Shown piece after piece: positions 10,701-17,969 of a DNA stretch of 33,446 nucleotides (the stretch's first letter is position 1; each line of letters opens with the position of its first letter). Both the position numbers and the translations under genes were made by a program. The DNA comes from QHBQ01 sp038230695. GTDB lineage: Bacteria > Chloroflexota > Chloroflexia > QHBQ01. The notes under the pieces are model-generated. The model was not told the origin of the DNA, searched no databases, and saw only the letters and a program-made list of their open reading frames with translations. The stretch lies in contig JBBRMT010000021.1 in the NCBI GenBank assembly GCA_038230695.1, positions 1-33,446 on the forward strand. The letters run 5' to 3'.

Positions 10701-13700
10701 TAGCGGACGCCGGGAACGCCGTTGTGATGTTTGTCATACTCCTTCATCCTATCTGTGAAAAGCTGGCAAGACATCGGATCCTGGGCGCATTTTGTCCAGC
10801 CCAAGAACCATAGCTGGTTAGCGCGGTAGCTACCCTCATTTGGTGTTCCCAGCAGTAGGGCGTTGTTTACCGATACATTGGCGCCAACAAAAATGTTGTA
10901 TCCTGTGTTCTCGGCAGCAGACCGCACCCACAACCCGCCGCCTGAATCGCCTAGGATGTTAACCTTTCGAACTCCATATGCCTCGGACGCAGCCGTAACC
11001 TCTTTGCCAACATCGGCACCACCATAATCTATTGGTGCGCACCAGTCTCTAGGTACGGCCTCAACAAAGCTTTCGATTGCCGCTTCCGCGCCTGGGTCTT
11101 GGTCATAAGGGTGTCCGGGCCACCATTCTCCAGCAGTTGGAAGCTTTATAATATGATCCCAGGCGGGTGTCACACTGAAGCGGGGGCAGCCATTGCCGCC
11201 AACCAGCAGAAGTGGATACATCCCCTTAAGCATCAGCTTTATGCCAACTACCTGGCCATAGGAGTTGTTGCCACGTGATATGGTTATCATGTTCTGGCCG
11301 TATTCAGGAGGGATTATGTCGATTATCTGGTATTGATCAGCGGTATTTGGGGGTTGTCGCAGTATCCCTCCATTACTTGGGAGCACTAGCCAGCTGGTAG
11401 GGACGCTAACCCTACGCGACACGTAATCTGGGCTTTCAAAGTAGATATCCTCACCGCCAACGGTGAAGTTGTGTCCATTAAGGGAGACATTGAGTACCTC
11501 ATATGGGCTGATGCCGTTGGTGACTATCTCAACCGTAGTATTAGCATCAACGGTTTTGCCCAGGGCGTGCGGGTCAATGGTACCAGTATGCGCCTGAGGG
11601 TCAGTAAGCGGACCATAGTAGCGCCCGATTGGAACCTGGGCGCTGATATTGGTGGAAGAGCAGTTGTCAGGCACCTTTATCTCATAATAATCGGTGTCAT
11701 TGGGGCCGTCACTGGCTACAACCTGTGCATATGATAGTAGGCAGGGGCCAGGTGCTATTTTGGATACGAAGCCGTCAAAGCCGTCGTGTTTAGCTGTCTG
11801 CAGCGCACCGCTAGTAACATAGAAGACAGATGAGTTGGTATAACCGGTTACGTAAGCGTTACCGCTATGGTCGACCACTATTGCGGTTGCGAAGTCATTG
11901 CCGTTGCCGGGATCAACGACTCGATCTCCCAGGAAGGTGGAGTAGATGAGAGATGCCGAGTAGCCATAGTCAGGGTTTATCTCGGCAACGAACGCATCGT
12001 AACCGAATGGCGCCGAGGGTATCGGGTTAAATAGTGGGAAAGTGCCACTTGATCCGGTCGAGTTGGTCCAACCAGTCACGAATACGTCGTGCTGACCATT
12101 GACCGCCACGTCAGATGCGAAATCATCACTCGCCCCGCCTAGATAGGTTGCGTATACTGGGTCAAAAATGCCGGGGCCATCAACAGAGAGCTTGGTGACA
12201 TAGGCATCCTCATTGTACTGGTTGCCAACCTTATAGTGCTGGTAGGCGTTCCGTGTGGTGGGGAAATCGACCGAGTTGGTGGAGCCCACCAAGTATATAT
12301 TCGTGACCAGACCACTATCATCAGTATCTACTGCGATACCACCCCTTCTCAGTTCAAGTGAGCCCTCGTCAAGGGTGCCACCGAGGAGCGACGAAAAGGT
12401 AACCGATTGATCACGGTATCTGAACGGGTCGAATTCGGTGACAAAGGCATCGAAACCACCTTTGTTATGGGGCTGGAATACCTCGGGGGTGATGGGGAAT
12501 GGATTGGTTTGACCCGTGCTGGGGTTGCTGGTCGTAGCCCCGGTAACAAACATAGACAGATGATTAAGATAGGGATCAATTCCGAGGGCAATGCCTGTCG
12601 CATAGCTAAAACCATCCTCCCCTCCTATATAGCTACCATATACTTCTATGGCCTGTTGGGTGTTCACCTCAACCACAAACCCATCGTTATCAACGTTAAA
12701 CCCTCCGCTAATGTCGCGCCGATAGCCGTTATCTGTAGGGATGAAACCGCGGTGAGTATGGCCAACGACATAAGCGTTGCTGCCGTTGACTGCGATATCC
12801 CAACCGTCACTGCCGTATACACTATTGGCCAGGAAGGTCGAATACAACAACTGCGTGCCATCCGCACTCAGCTTGGAGAGGAAGGCATCGCCATCGCCAT
12901 ACACACCAGGCGTAGGCTGGTAAGCATTGGGGGTAACTGGATACCCAGCGCTGCCCGCGCCGGTGATATAGGCATTACCACTGCTATCGGTAGCGATACC
13001 CATCGCATAATCATCATTAGGACCCCCGATATATGTGGAGTAGATCAGCTGGCTGCCGCTAGCGTTGAGTTTGGTCACGAACGCATCCCGGCAACTCGTG
13101 CCTACTGCGCAGCTGGGCTGTAGCACGCCAGTGGTTGAATAGAAATCAACCGAATGCGTGTCTCCGGTGATATAGGTGCTGCCATCACTCCCCAGCGCCA
13201 GGTCGTTACCTCTGTCCTCAGCACTTCCGCCGAGGTAGGTAGAGTAGCTGAGAGAAGGGTCAATAATCAGCGGACGGGTAGGATCATAAGCGGAAACGCT
13301 AAAGCCCACCAGGTTGTTAGCATTCAAGAGGAACTCACCAGCCACTCTCTCCTGGCCATTGGGGCCGTTCTGATAAATGTCAGGTGCTGATTGGCGCACC
13401 TCACCGGCAGTGGTACTTATTACCAGGCTGCCAGCCACAACCTTTATGTTGGTGGCACCAATTACTGACATCTTGATGTCTTCAGGGTGTGCCCCGGGGG
13501 CAACAATGAAATCATGCTCCACCGCGTCTTTGCTTGCATAATATACCGCATCTATGCCTTTGTAGACACCAGTGTAGCGGACCTTATTATAGGCGTGTAT
13601 ATGAGTATACCACTTCGTCGGGTCATTACCTATAAGGTAGTTGCTCTCCCCTGGCAGCTCCTGCTCACCGCTTATAACGGGGTTGGCATTGGCACCTTCA

Positions 13701-14113
13701 AGCTGGAAGCATAGCACGACAGACGGGATTGAGGCTCCTGGGTGTGTCTGGCTGAGATGCTGGTCGGCAGCGCCACTATGTTGGGGCGGGGTTGCAGGCG
13801 AAAGATACATTAGCGCGGCACTATTGGTAAGAAGTAGAATATATCCTGCGCCCCGCACCAGAAATCGTACGCTAGCGTCGCTCTGACCCTTGTTCTGCTC
13901 AAAGCGTAGGGGGAGTTTATCCAGGTTCGGGGAAATGGCCTTTTGCTGGGCGACTGATGCCTGAGTATCAGGCTCGACCTGACCTACTGTGTGAGGGAGA
14001 TCAGCCGATTGGCTATAGTAGTGGTGGGGATCGGGAGATATCAACAGGAGCGCCAGTATCGCGGTAACAAGCGCAAAGTTAAGTCGTTTGGCCGATGTTT
14101 TGAACACTGGCAA
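4748..14113 (-). CDS. Giant exported SBBP protein with lipase-like and SLH domains
   Basis: Predicted secreted multidomain protein of 3121 residues. Domains in order: signal peptide (~1-35); an N-terminal region of the kind that precedes SBBP repeats (~65-285); SBBP beta-propeller repeats (YSTYLGGS...D, ~285-790); an alpha/beta-hydrolase-like domain (~960-1240) with a GDSGGG nucleophile elbow near 1056, GTPNEGS near 1088 and possible catalytic His residues in SHSVHY near 1203; Ig-like/anchor-type beta domains (~1240-1715); a first SLH triplet (~1718-1925); a TP-rich linker; three copies of a ~205-residue domain (~1971-2610); a carboxypeptidase-regulatory-like domain (~2630-2750); a second TP linker; and a final SLH triplet (~2932-3121). 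The start is TTG at 14113 with GAGAGG 4 nt upstream; GTG at 14107 is possible. It lies 39 nt after the lipoprotein gene, so they may be cotranscribed. Cell-wall attachment through SLH is well supported; the enzymatic role is inferred. Confidence 0.85.
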   Translation of the reverse strand: MPVFKTSAKRLNFALVTAILALLLISPDPHHYYSQSADLPHTVGQVEPDTQASVAQQKAISPNLDKLPLRFEQNKGQSDASVRFLVRGAGYILLLTNSAALMYLSPATPPQHSGAADQHLSQTHPGASIPSVVLCFQLEGANANPVISGEQELPGESNYLIGNDPTKWYTHIHAYNKVRYTGVYKGIDAVYYASKDAVEHDFIVAPGAHPEDIKMSVIGATNIKVVAGSLVISTTAGEVRQSAPDIYQNGPNGQERVAGEFLLNANNLVGFSVSAYDPTRPLIIDPSLSYSTYLGGSAEDRGNDLALGSDGSTYITGDTHSVDFYSTTGVLQPSCAVGTSCRDAFVTKLNASGSQLIYSTYIGGPNDDYAMGIATDSSGNAYITGAGSAGYPVTPNAYQPTPGVYGDGDAFLSKLSADGTQLLYSTFLANSVYGSDGWDIAVNGSNAYVVGHTHRGFIPTDNGYRRDISGGFNVDNDGFVVEVNTQQAIEVYGSYIGGEDGFSYATGIALGIDPYLNHLSMFVTGATTSNPSTGQTNPFPITPEVFQPHNKGGFDAFVTEFDPFRYRDQSVTFSSLLGGTLDEGSLELRRGGIAVDTDDSGLVTNIYLVGSTNSVDFPTTRNAYQHYKVGNQYNEDAYVTKLSVDGPGIFDPVYATYLGGASDDFASDVAVNGQHDVFVTGWTNSTGSSGTFPLFNPIPSAPFGYDAFVAEINPDYGYSASLIYSTFLGDRVVDPGNGNDFATAIVVDHSGNAYVTGYTNSSVFYVTSGALQTAKHDGFDGFVSKIAPGPCLLSYAQVVASDGPNDTDYYEIKVPDNCSSTNISAQVPIGRYYGPLTDPQAHTGTIDPHALGKTVDANTTVEIVTNGISPYEVLNVSLNGHNFTVGGEDIYFESPDYVSRRVSVPTSWLVLPSNGGILRQPPNTADQYQIIDIIPPEYGQNMITISRGNNSYGQVVGIKLMLKGMYPLLLVGGNGCPRFSVTPAWDHIIKLPTAGEWWPGHPYDQDPGAEAAIESFVEAVPRDWCAPIDYGGADVGKEVTAASEAYGVRKVNILGDSGGGLWVRSAAENTGYNIFVGANVSVNNALLLGTPNEGSYRANQLWFLGWTKCAQDPMSCQLFTDRMKEYDKHHNGVPGVRYIDLMGRTILKAYDETGGSITYTADDDSALTLDSSQSLDRYSGYNTVHLGPLNREGSLSLFDVSHSVHYIEPKDVGFRDCFAQYFMISVSPPCTADPPIPFPGDSGQTIQAAVVNSSTLQPSVFGNATSSQVSSATIMVDDANLASFDFSWFNPTATLSLTLTDPVGRVVAPTNHYPGSAFIAATDEGVYGGEFRITNPMVGQWHMDVQILTSTNQTEPFEIGGSFVGGVQLNPEVSSPTTGLAQPVVITATLQDSAAITGAAVTASVSLPFQGRVNIAQINLVEQPGGIYRGVFTPQEEGTYIFDVLAHGNNSEGHPFVRGDSLRVTASNAASFDNLFSALAYDNNNDGLYDSLVITSSTTISSVGRYRLSGLLTNGSGSVAASSSQSYTATLTGTTPLTLTFSGKQIAQSLLDGPYQLRDLTLSRILTDELDLASIPVAYTVTTPTSRYDWQRDNVMQAGVATDQGVDNNGDHLFDYLKVVVPVDVRTPGRYTASANLLAPDGHTIAAAYTPGLNMVTGTNTIVLRFDGGQINNSGTDGPYSVKDMVVSPVGSSNYTSIDVVLDPTQQYHYTEFGTSTCPSFLDVPQGYIFYDYITYLACHQIMNGTDSTHFSPSNNTLRSEFAQVLVKAFGLQLQNPANSDFTDVNPGDLFYQAIESVYLDHDSQGQQIMSGYPLDQCVGAGTPTPTPPPSHCFKPSDYATRGQIAQGVRRGANLPQYTPTPPGQDFYDVTPTDPFFEPIESLYHLAIVSGQPCSTPTDGQCYRPLDPISRGELSRVIYKAIQYLSPSPTPRPIWTFTPSPTPTNTPTNTPTITNTPTNTPTTTPTPDPCALRILVIAADNHNEPTVLENALRGQSGVTQVDYFDATSATPSGTQLQSYNEVVTYSNYGGYADPSTLGSVLASFEDGGGTVVMLDYAFYQSGNNYLGGSWQTPTDHNPFVNNASLNWTANSRSMGGYDRTSPYMVGVSTLTANHRANLQVAAGATVVANWSDGLPLVAVKGHTVALNGYFGPADQALFGGDYARVIVNAGQPGLTSCPTSTATPTSTPGTSLRILLATADHVGEPTTLHQSLISAAGSGGTVDYVDLNYSTPPASYLKGYDEIVTYAHYGLPNAAAWGDALAAYYQARPTGEVVVLNYTFSSSWGNTIGGAWQTGSYSPFSLVDSSITSNAHLGGGMNSPYLAGVGILVATYRAAIPVASGASLEASWSDGLPLVAVKGRSLGINAYLGEDFGGGTWSGDYAHLIVNAAHQSNPIYPTPTATATPTPSCQLRILLVTSDQAAPSQLQQALTARSEVALVDYADASYGSPSLSYLKGYDEVVTFSNYDGYLYPELLGSNLADFDDSGGVVASLDYAHYGAANNYLGGRWQTGGYNPFNLSASLNWTNSEVTLGQYNANSPYMAGVQSLGANHRANLTRAYGTQLVASWSDGLPLLTAKGRSIGINAYLSSLDGASWSGDFARLLVNAGQAWKVGCATPTPTSTTVATPVSYGISGYVMDSANNLLSGQQEALYTLLTSGSDYILGSQLATVTSNSAGFWKLRGSLSTLPTNFAGFAVVQSPSTGYTASSASSADLYSVLASASRVDWHQGLYSSVGLTTFYLSSSGGMMGGNNKGVPTAIATMAPAGQIVVATPTGATASRTVTSVPSATQIVVVTTSPQVTPGNTMSPLPSGTMPAVTPSVVQVTPTSTLTLMPPASVTATASETMPPATPSDTPLPTATPSSATMTALPTNTILPTLTTPTPQPTTPVALTPTPTAGTRTYPTATDQVGTPTPTGTVGMENAATTATEHGFSDVPLDNPFYPDIAYLATRGIIGGVPNGDGSFRFAPYQAVTRGELTKVIVLAFSIPDYTPTTPSFQDVPSAYLFYPYIEAMAQARIVHGVACGGGLTCFEPERAVTRAEAAVMLQAVAGYPVYTPSQPGFQDVPSGYFAYKAIETLQHLSIISGAPCQSGIGTCFSPGIAMQRDEVAKVVYLVRDPVNP
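6280..8200 (-). repeat. Three tandem copies of a ~205-residue domain
   Basis: Within the 3121-residue gene three units lie at about 8200-7590, 7540-6930 and 6890-6280, separated by short TP-rich linkers. Each starts LRILLxTxD and contains a YDEVVTYSNY-like segment. Each continues through GGxWQT, a SPYMAGV-like segment and SWSDGLPLVAVKGR, and ends SGDYARxIVNAGQ. The alternating strand/helix pattern resembles a Rossmann-like or ThuA/GATase-like fold, which is only a guess. The copies are clearly diverged, so the triplication is old. Confidence 0.8.
8212..8300. repeat. Low-complexity DNA repeat coding a TPTNTP linker
   Basis: Imperfect tandem units of 12-15 bp built on GGCGTGTTGGT encode TNTPTNTPT-type linker sequence on the minus strand, between the first SLH triplet and the triplicated domain. 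Repeats of this sort expand and contract easily. A second, less regular TP-rich stretch lies at about 5330-5850. Confidence 0.75.
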
Positions 14114-14152
14114 AAAGCCTCTCTGCCTTTTCAGACGCTATATTGACTTGCT

Positions 14153-15154
14153 CTAGTGGTTACCCAAATTAACTGAGCTTACCCACTGACCGTTGGCATA
14201 GTGCGCTATGTGATCGCCGCTAGCGGCCCAGAGTCCCGCATCTGAACTGTGCCACAGATGATAACCACCGTAGTCATCTATCGGCTGCCAGCCACCACTG
14301 GTATAGTGCAACATGATCGTAGGTCCTACCGCCCAGCCCTCTGTCGCAGAGAGCATTGTAACGTCAGTTAGTGTTCTATTGGTTGGACTACTCACCTGTT
14401 CCCACTTACCGCTATGGTAGTGTATGATCACGCCTTGTTCACCGACCGCCCAACCTTCATCCTGAGATACCATGTAAACACTGTTTAGGCTAGGCTCAAG
14501 TATATTGCTAGGCTCACGCCAAGGTACCAGGCGCCATTTGCCAGCTGTGTAGTGCAAAATGCTGAGTTGCTCTCCAACTGCCCATCCCTCGCTGCCAGAG
14601 AGCATATCTAGACCAAATATGTTGGTTACCCCAGCGGGAAGATCTATTTTAGACCAATCACTACCGTTATAATGCAAGGCCGTCTTGTCCCGTCCCACAA
14701 TCCAGCCATCGTCCTTTGACAGCATTTGTACATCTTTTAGGTCCGGCCCGACCGAGTTGAACTGAACAGACCATCTATAGTTTCTCCAACAACCGTTTTG
14801 ATAATGAAGCATAGCGCTGCCGTCCCCCACTGCCCAGCCCTCATCGGCTGATACCATCGATACCTTGGCCAGCGATATACTGCTCACCCCCAACTCAGCT
14901 GGCACATCCAAGGCGGTCCATTGCCCGTTAGCGTAGTGCATAATAGCGTTAGAGTTGCCTACTGCCCACCCGCTGTTAGCTGGGAGCATTTGAACATCGA
15001 TCATACCAGCCTGCACCTGCTTAAGCGGAATCGATTTTCCTACGGCACAGATATCCCCGCTACTAGTACATGATGCTAGTATTGCAATACTGGCAGCAAT
15101 AAATGTGACTGCTACTGTAAAGCTTGCTATATAGCCGCGTCTAATCTGTGTCAT
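14153..15154 (-). CDS. Lipoprotein with seven WAVG propeller repeats
   Basis: Predicted exported lipoprotein of 333 residues. A basic start (MTQIRRGYIA), a hydrophobic segment and a lipobox ILASC place the lipidated Cys near residue 29. The mature part has seven repeats of about 45 residues with the pattern VxMLSxxEGWAVGxxxxxLHY, the last degenerate (LWAASGDHIAHY), fitting one seven-bladed propeller of the BNR/YCF48-like kind. The start at 15154 is preferred because GAGAGAGGG precedes it by about 10 nt and it gives a proper signal sequence; an in-frame start at 15307 would add an unrelated leader. A good promoter lies at 15240-15268. It is followed after 39 nt by the giant SBBP gene. No ligand or enzymatic function can be read from the sequence. 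Confidence 0.82.
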   Translation of the reverse strand: MTQIRRGYIASFTVAVTFIAASIAILASCTSSGDICAVGKSIPLKQVQAGMIDVQMLPANSGWAVGNSNAIMHYANGQWTALDVPAELGVSSISLAKVSMVSADEGWAVGDGSAMLHYQNGCWRNYRWSVQFNSVGPDLKDVQMLSKDDGWIVGRDKTALHYNGSDWSKIDLPAGVTNIFGLDMLSGSEGWAVGEQLSILHYTAGKWRLVPWREPSNILEPSLNSVYMVSQDEGWAVGEQGVIIHYHSGKWEQVSSPTNRTLTDVTMLSATEGWAVGPTIMLHYTSGGWQPIDDYGGYHLWHSSDAGLWAASGDHIAHYANGQWVSSVNLGNH

Positions 15155-15239
15155 GTTATTCAAGCCCTCTCTCTTGCCTTGATTTGTCTGCTCGCAGCAA
15201 ACAACCTGACACCAGATATGCCAACAAAGCTCCCCGAGC

Positions 15240-15268
15240 AGTATAACCGAAGTTTCTCCCTGGCACAA
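15240..15268 (-). promoter_or_regulatory. Sigma-70-like promoter of the lipoprotein gene
   Basis: On the minus strand TTGTGC (15263-15268) and TATACT (15240-15245) are separated by exactly 17 bp. This would start transcription near 15233, leaving a leader of roughly 80 nt before the ATG at 15154. Confidence 0.5.
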
Positions 15269-15460
15269 TAAGGCACTATCTTTGTAGTTTCGGGTTTGCC
15301 GCAACATCTTGCGTCTCAGTGCCTCCGCCGCTCACAAGATGTGGGCGAAAATGGCAAAAGTGCAAAGATGGTGAATAAGGAAAACCCTGTATTTTGCCGT
15401 TTCTAGAGCCAACTCTGGTGCCAAGCGCAGATGCGGTGTAACCCCCTCGCCTCTGGGTAG

Positions 15461-15547
15461 TTCTTTGAGCGGTGGGAGATTGAGGATAGCCTGTTCCACG
15501 AGTTGAAGCAGGGTTGTCAACTAGAGCGCGAACCGTGGGGGCGAAAA
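15461..15547 (+). pseudogene. Possible DDE transposase fragment
   Basis: In one plus-strand frame the sequence reads FERWEIEDSLFHELKQG followed by LEREPWGR. This resembles the RW.IEN..FRELK...LER.PWGR stretch near the catalytic Glu of IS4-like transposases. A stop lies immediately upstream and the match is lost downstream, so only about 29 codons support it. Confidence 0.3.
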
Positions 15548-15840
15548 GCGCCGCACACCGCTTCAGGTGCGCCTAACCACGCCCAACCATGCCCACCGGC
15601 TCCGGCAAGAGCCTCAATAGGTCCCTTTTTGTCTGATTCCATCATAGCATATGTATACGGTATATGTCAATAGGGTAAACCCTGAATTTGGTTCAATTTT
15701 CATTATCCGTATAATTTGTTTGCGAAGCAACAATTGATCATCATAACAACCTCGTTGTAGTCTACTTATAGCCTCCGTTATGTCACACTGATATTCTACC
15801 TGTGCATAGAAGCTACGTAATATTGCACAGGGATAACAAC

Positions 15841-15884
15841 CAGCCACGCTCCAGCCTTTGGCTTGGCTAACGCAGTCGTGGCTG
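15841..15884. repeat. Inverted repeat with nested inner stem
   Basis: CAGCCACG (15841-15848) is complementary to CGTGGCTG (15877-15884), and inside the loop AGCC-TTT-GGCT can form a second stem. There is no T-run on either side, so it is not an obvious terminator. It may be an IS end, a cruciform or part of a structured RNA. Confidence 0.45.
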
Positions 15885-16307
15885 GCAGAGGTAACTGCTC
15901 ATAGTTACGGATATTTTGCCCTATTTTGGGCTGCTGCGCCCTGGTGCCACACACGAATGAGGGTCACTGACGCAATTTGTTTCTGTAATTATGTGCAGTT
16001 ACTAGCAGAGTAGGAGCATAGTTCGGTGGCTCGATTGCCTTGCCCTCACTACCTTAGGCCAACAGTGTACAATCTGGCGGCAGCTAGGTACTAGGCACGT
16101 TCGTAGTAGGCTGTTCGCGACCTGCTGCTCGGCGACTACCAAAGCTGGGGACTTGTTGTAGCCGATGACTGCCGCACAGTGTGCAGCGCCAGGGGTGGTG
16201 ATACTCGCTATCTGCCTGCTACTAGTCTCTATGTTCTTGTAAGTTATGTTCACTCTAACGAAGGTTATGTGGTTCATAGATCCGGATGAGCATGACGATC
16301 AGAACAC

Positions 16308-17957
16308 TCAGCACGCTACTCGCCTTGCCTTCCACTGCCCCAGCCGCAGCCCGCCGCCCAGTCCTACACATACTGCCCCGCCCACCAACAGTAGCCACCA
16401 CTCGCGGGTATCTCCAGTATTGGGGAGGATGTAAGGCGTTGCATCGTCACTCAGCCGCATCACGAAGTGGTCCCATTCGCCCTCATACTTAGCCTGCAGC
16501 GGGCGGCGCAGCGGTAGGTTCGCCGAGCCGGTATGTCCCAGCGCCACGATGCTGCCGTCGTCGTTTGCCGCCAGTGAGTTGATGTAATCATCGTCGGAGC
16601 CGCCATAGTAGCTAGCGAAGTCGAATGAGGCAAGCTCAGGGTTGAAGCGGATGATGAAGCCATCACCGCCCAGCCAGTAGCTTGCGCCGCCGAAATAAGG
16701 CTGGAGCGGGTGGAGCGTGGGCAGGTTGGTGGTGGCGGTTTCACCAGCAAGATAGACGCGGCCCGCAGGGTCGAGGGTAAGTGCCATTGGCGAGAGCGCA
16801 TCGTTGGCGCTGAGATAAGCGAGGTTCAGGATGCCACTGCCGTCGGCGCTGAGGTGAGCGACATAGCTGCTGGGCGGGTCGCTGCTGCCGTAGTGGTAGG
16901 GCGGACTTGCTGCTACTGGCAAATCAGCGGCAGAGGTCTGACCCGCGAGGTAGACTGTACCATCGGCGGCCAAGCTGAGGGCGCTGACGCTATCGCTGCC
17001 CACACCTGCAATGAGGGTGGAATAAATTAGCTTCTGCCCGTCGCTGCTCAGTTTGGTGACATAGGCACGGTTAATCACGGCGGTCGGAGAGATAGGCGCA
17101 GTGGGGATGGGATTTTGGGTGGGAAAGTCGCGGGCCGAGGTGTTACCCGCCACATAGCAATTGCCCGCCGCATCCTCGGCAATCGCCTGACCCCAGGTTG
17201 CGGTCGAGGCATCGCTAGCCTGTCCGCCCAGGAAGGTGATGTATACCGCTGCCCCAGCGGGGGTAAGTCGCACCACGAAGCTGTCGGTAGCGCCGGAGTA
17301 ACCCTGCCGCGAGTTGTGTAGTGGGAAGTCGCTGCCCGCTCGGCCGGTGACGCAGGCATAGCCGTCGGCGCTAACGGCAATGGCGGTGCCGATGTCATAG
17401 CCGCTGCTGCCCAGGTATGTGGAGTAAATAAGCCTGGAGCCGTCCGGCGAGAGCTTGCTGACGAAGGCATCCTCATGGTCTTTGTGCTTCTCCTGAATGG
17501 GATTGACGAGTGGGAAATCGCTGCTGCCTGCCCAGTAACCAGCAACGCCGGTGATGTAGGCGGCCCCGCTGCTGTCCACCGCGATACCGAGTGCCTCATC
17601 GGTGCCGCTACCACCGAAGGCAGTCTGGTAGATGACCCGCTGGCCGTCGGGTGATAGTTTGGTCACGATGATGTCGCGGTCAGAGGGATTGGCCGGATTG
17701 GTAAGGTGATGCGGATTCATGTTACGCATCGTCGGCAGCGGCGTAGTGGTCTGGCCGAAGCCAGTATCGCCCGCGATGTAGATGTAGCCTTGACGGTCAG
17801 TGGCGACGGCGGCGTTAAGTTCCATCGTCGGCCTGCCCAGGTAGGTGGCGAAGTCGAGCTGGGGTGGGGGCGAGTTGCCTTCTGCCAGAGCAACGCGGGC
17901 GAGGGGCAAGAGGGCCAGGAGGACGAGCAGGCGAGCGAAACGAAGGAGTAGGGGCAA
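16308..17957 (-). CDS. SBBP propeller protein with LPNTG sortase anchor
   Basis: Predicted wall-anchored protein of 549 residues. A short signal peptide ends at ALA near residue 25. It is followed by SBBP repeats (VTKLSPDG ... IYQTAFGGSGTDEALGIAVDSSGAAYITG) through to about residue 500. The C-terminus has LPNTG at residues 511-515, a hydrophobic segment (WWLLLVGGAVCVGLGGGLRLG) and a basic tail (WKARR), a textbook sorting signal cut by sortase. The start is TTG at 17957 with AAAGGAGG 5 nt upstream. The stop of the upstream SBBP gene lies 12 nt before this start and touches the ribosome binding site, so the two are almost certainly translated from one mRNA. The ligand is unknown. Confidence 0.87.
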   Translation of the reverse strand: MPLLLRFARLLVLLALLPLARVALAEGNSPPPQLDFATYLGRPTMELNAAVATDRQGYIYIAGDTGFGQTTTPLPTMRNMNPHHLTNPANPSDRDIIVTKLSPDGQRVIYQTAFGGSGTDEALGIAVDSSGAAYITGVAGYWAGSSDFPLVNPIQEKHKDHEDAFVSKLSPDGSRLIYSTYLGSSGYDIGTAIAVSADGYACVTGRAGSDFPLHNSRQGYSGATDSFVVRLTPAGAAVYITFLGGQASDASTATWGQAIAEDAAGNCYVAGNTSARDFPTQNPIPTAPISPTAVINRAYVTKLSSDGQKLIYSTLIAGVGSDSVSALSLAADGTVYLAGQTSAADLPVAASPPYHYGSSDPPSSYVAHLSADGSGILNLAYLSANDALSPMALTLDPAGRVYLAGETATTNLPTLHPLQPYFGGASYWLGGDGFIIRFNPELASFDFASYYGGSDDDYINSLAANDDGSIVALGHTGSANLPLRRPLQAKYEGEWDHFVMRLSDDATPYILPNTGDTREWWLLLVGGAVCVGLGGGLRLGQWKARRVAC

Positions 17958-17969
17958 ACCGGCCTCCTT

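Larger units (their letters stand above)
15308..16307. other. 1-kb gap without a convincing gene
   Basis: Frames here are short, lack ribosome binding sites and show no family resemblance. The stretch contains a possible transposase scrap (15461-15547), an A/T-rich segment (about 15640-15830) and a long-armed inverted repeat (15841-15884). It separates two surface-protein operons and may be the scar of a lost insertion element. Confidence 0.5.

Noticed and set aside
15332..15520. Minus-strand 62-codon frame
   Set aside because: No ribosome binding site or homology signal; it overlaps the possible transposase scrap on the other strand.
15614..15847. Minus-strand 77-codon frame
   Set aside because: A/T-rich, GTG start without ribosome binding site, composition not protein-like.
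16002..16277. Minus-strand 91-codon frame
   Set aside because: No ribosome binding site, no recognisable motif, and it lies in a gap that otherwise looks non-coding.
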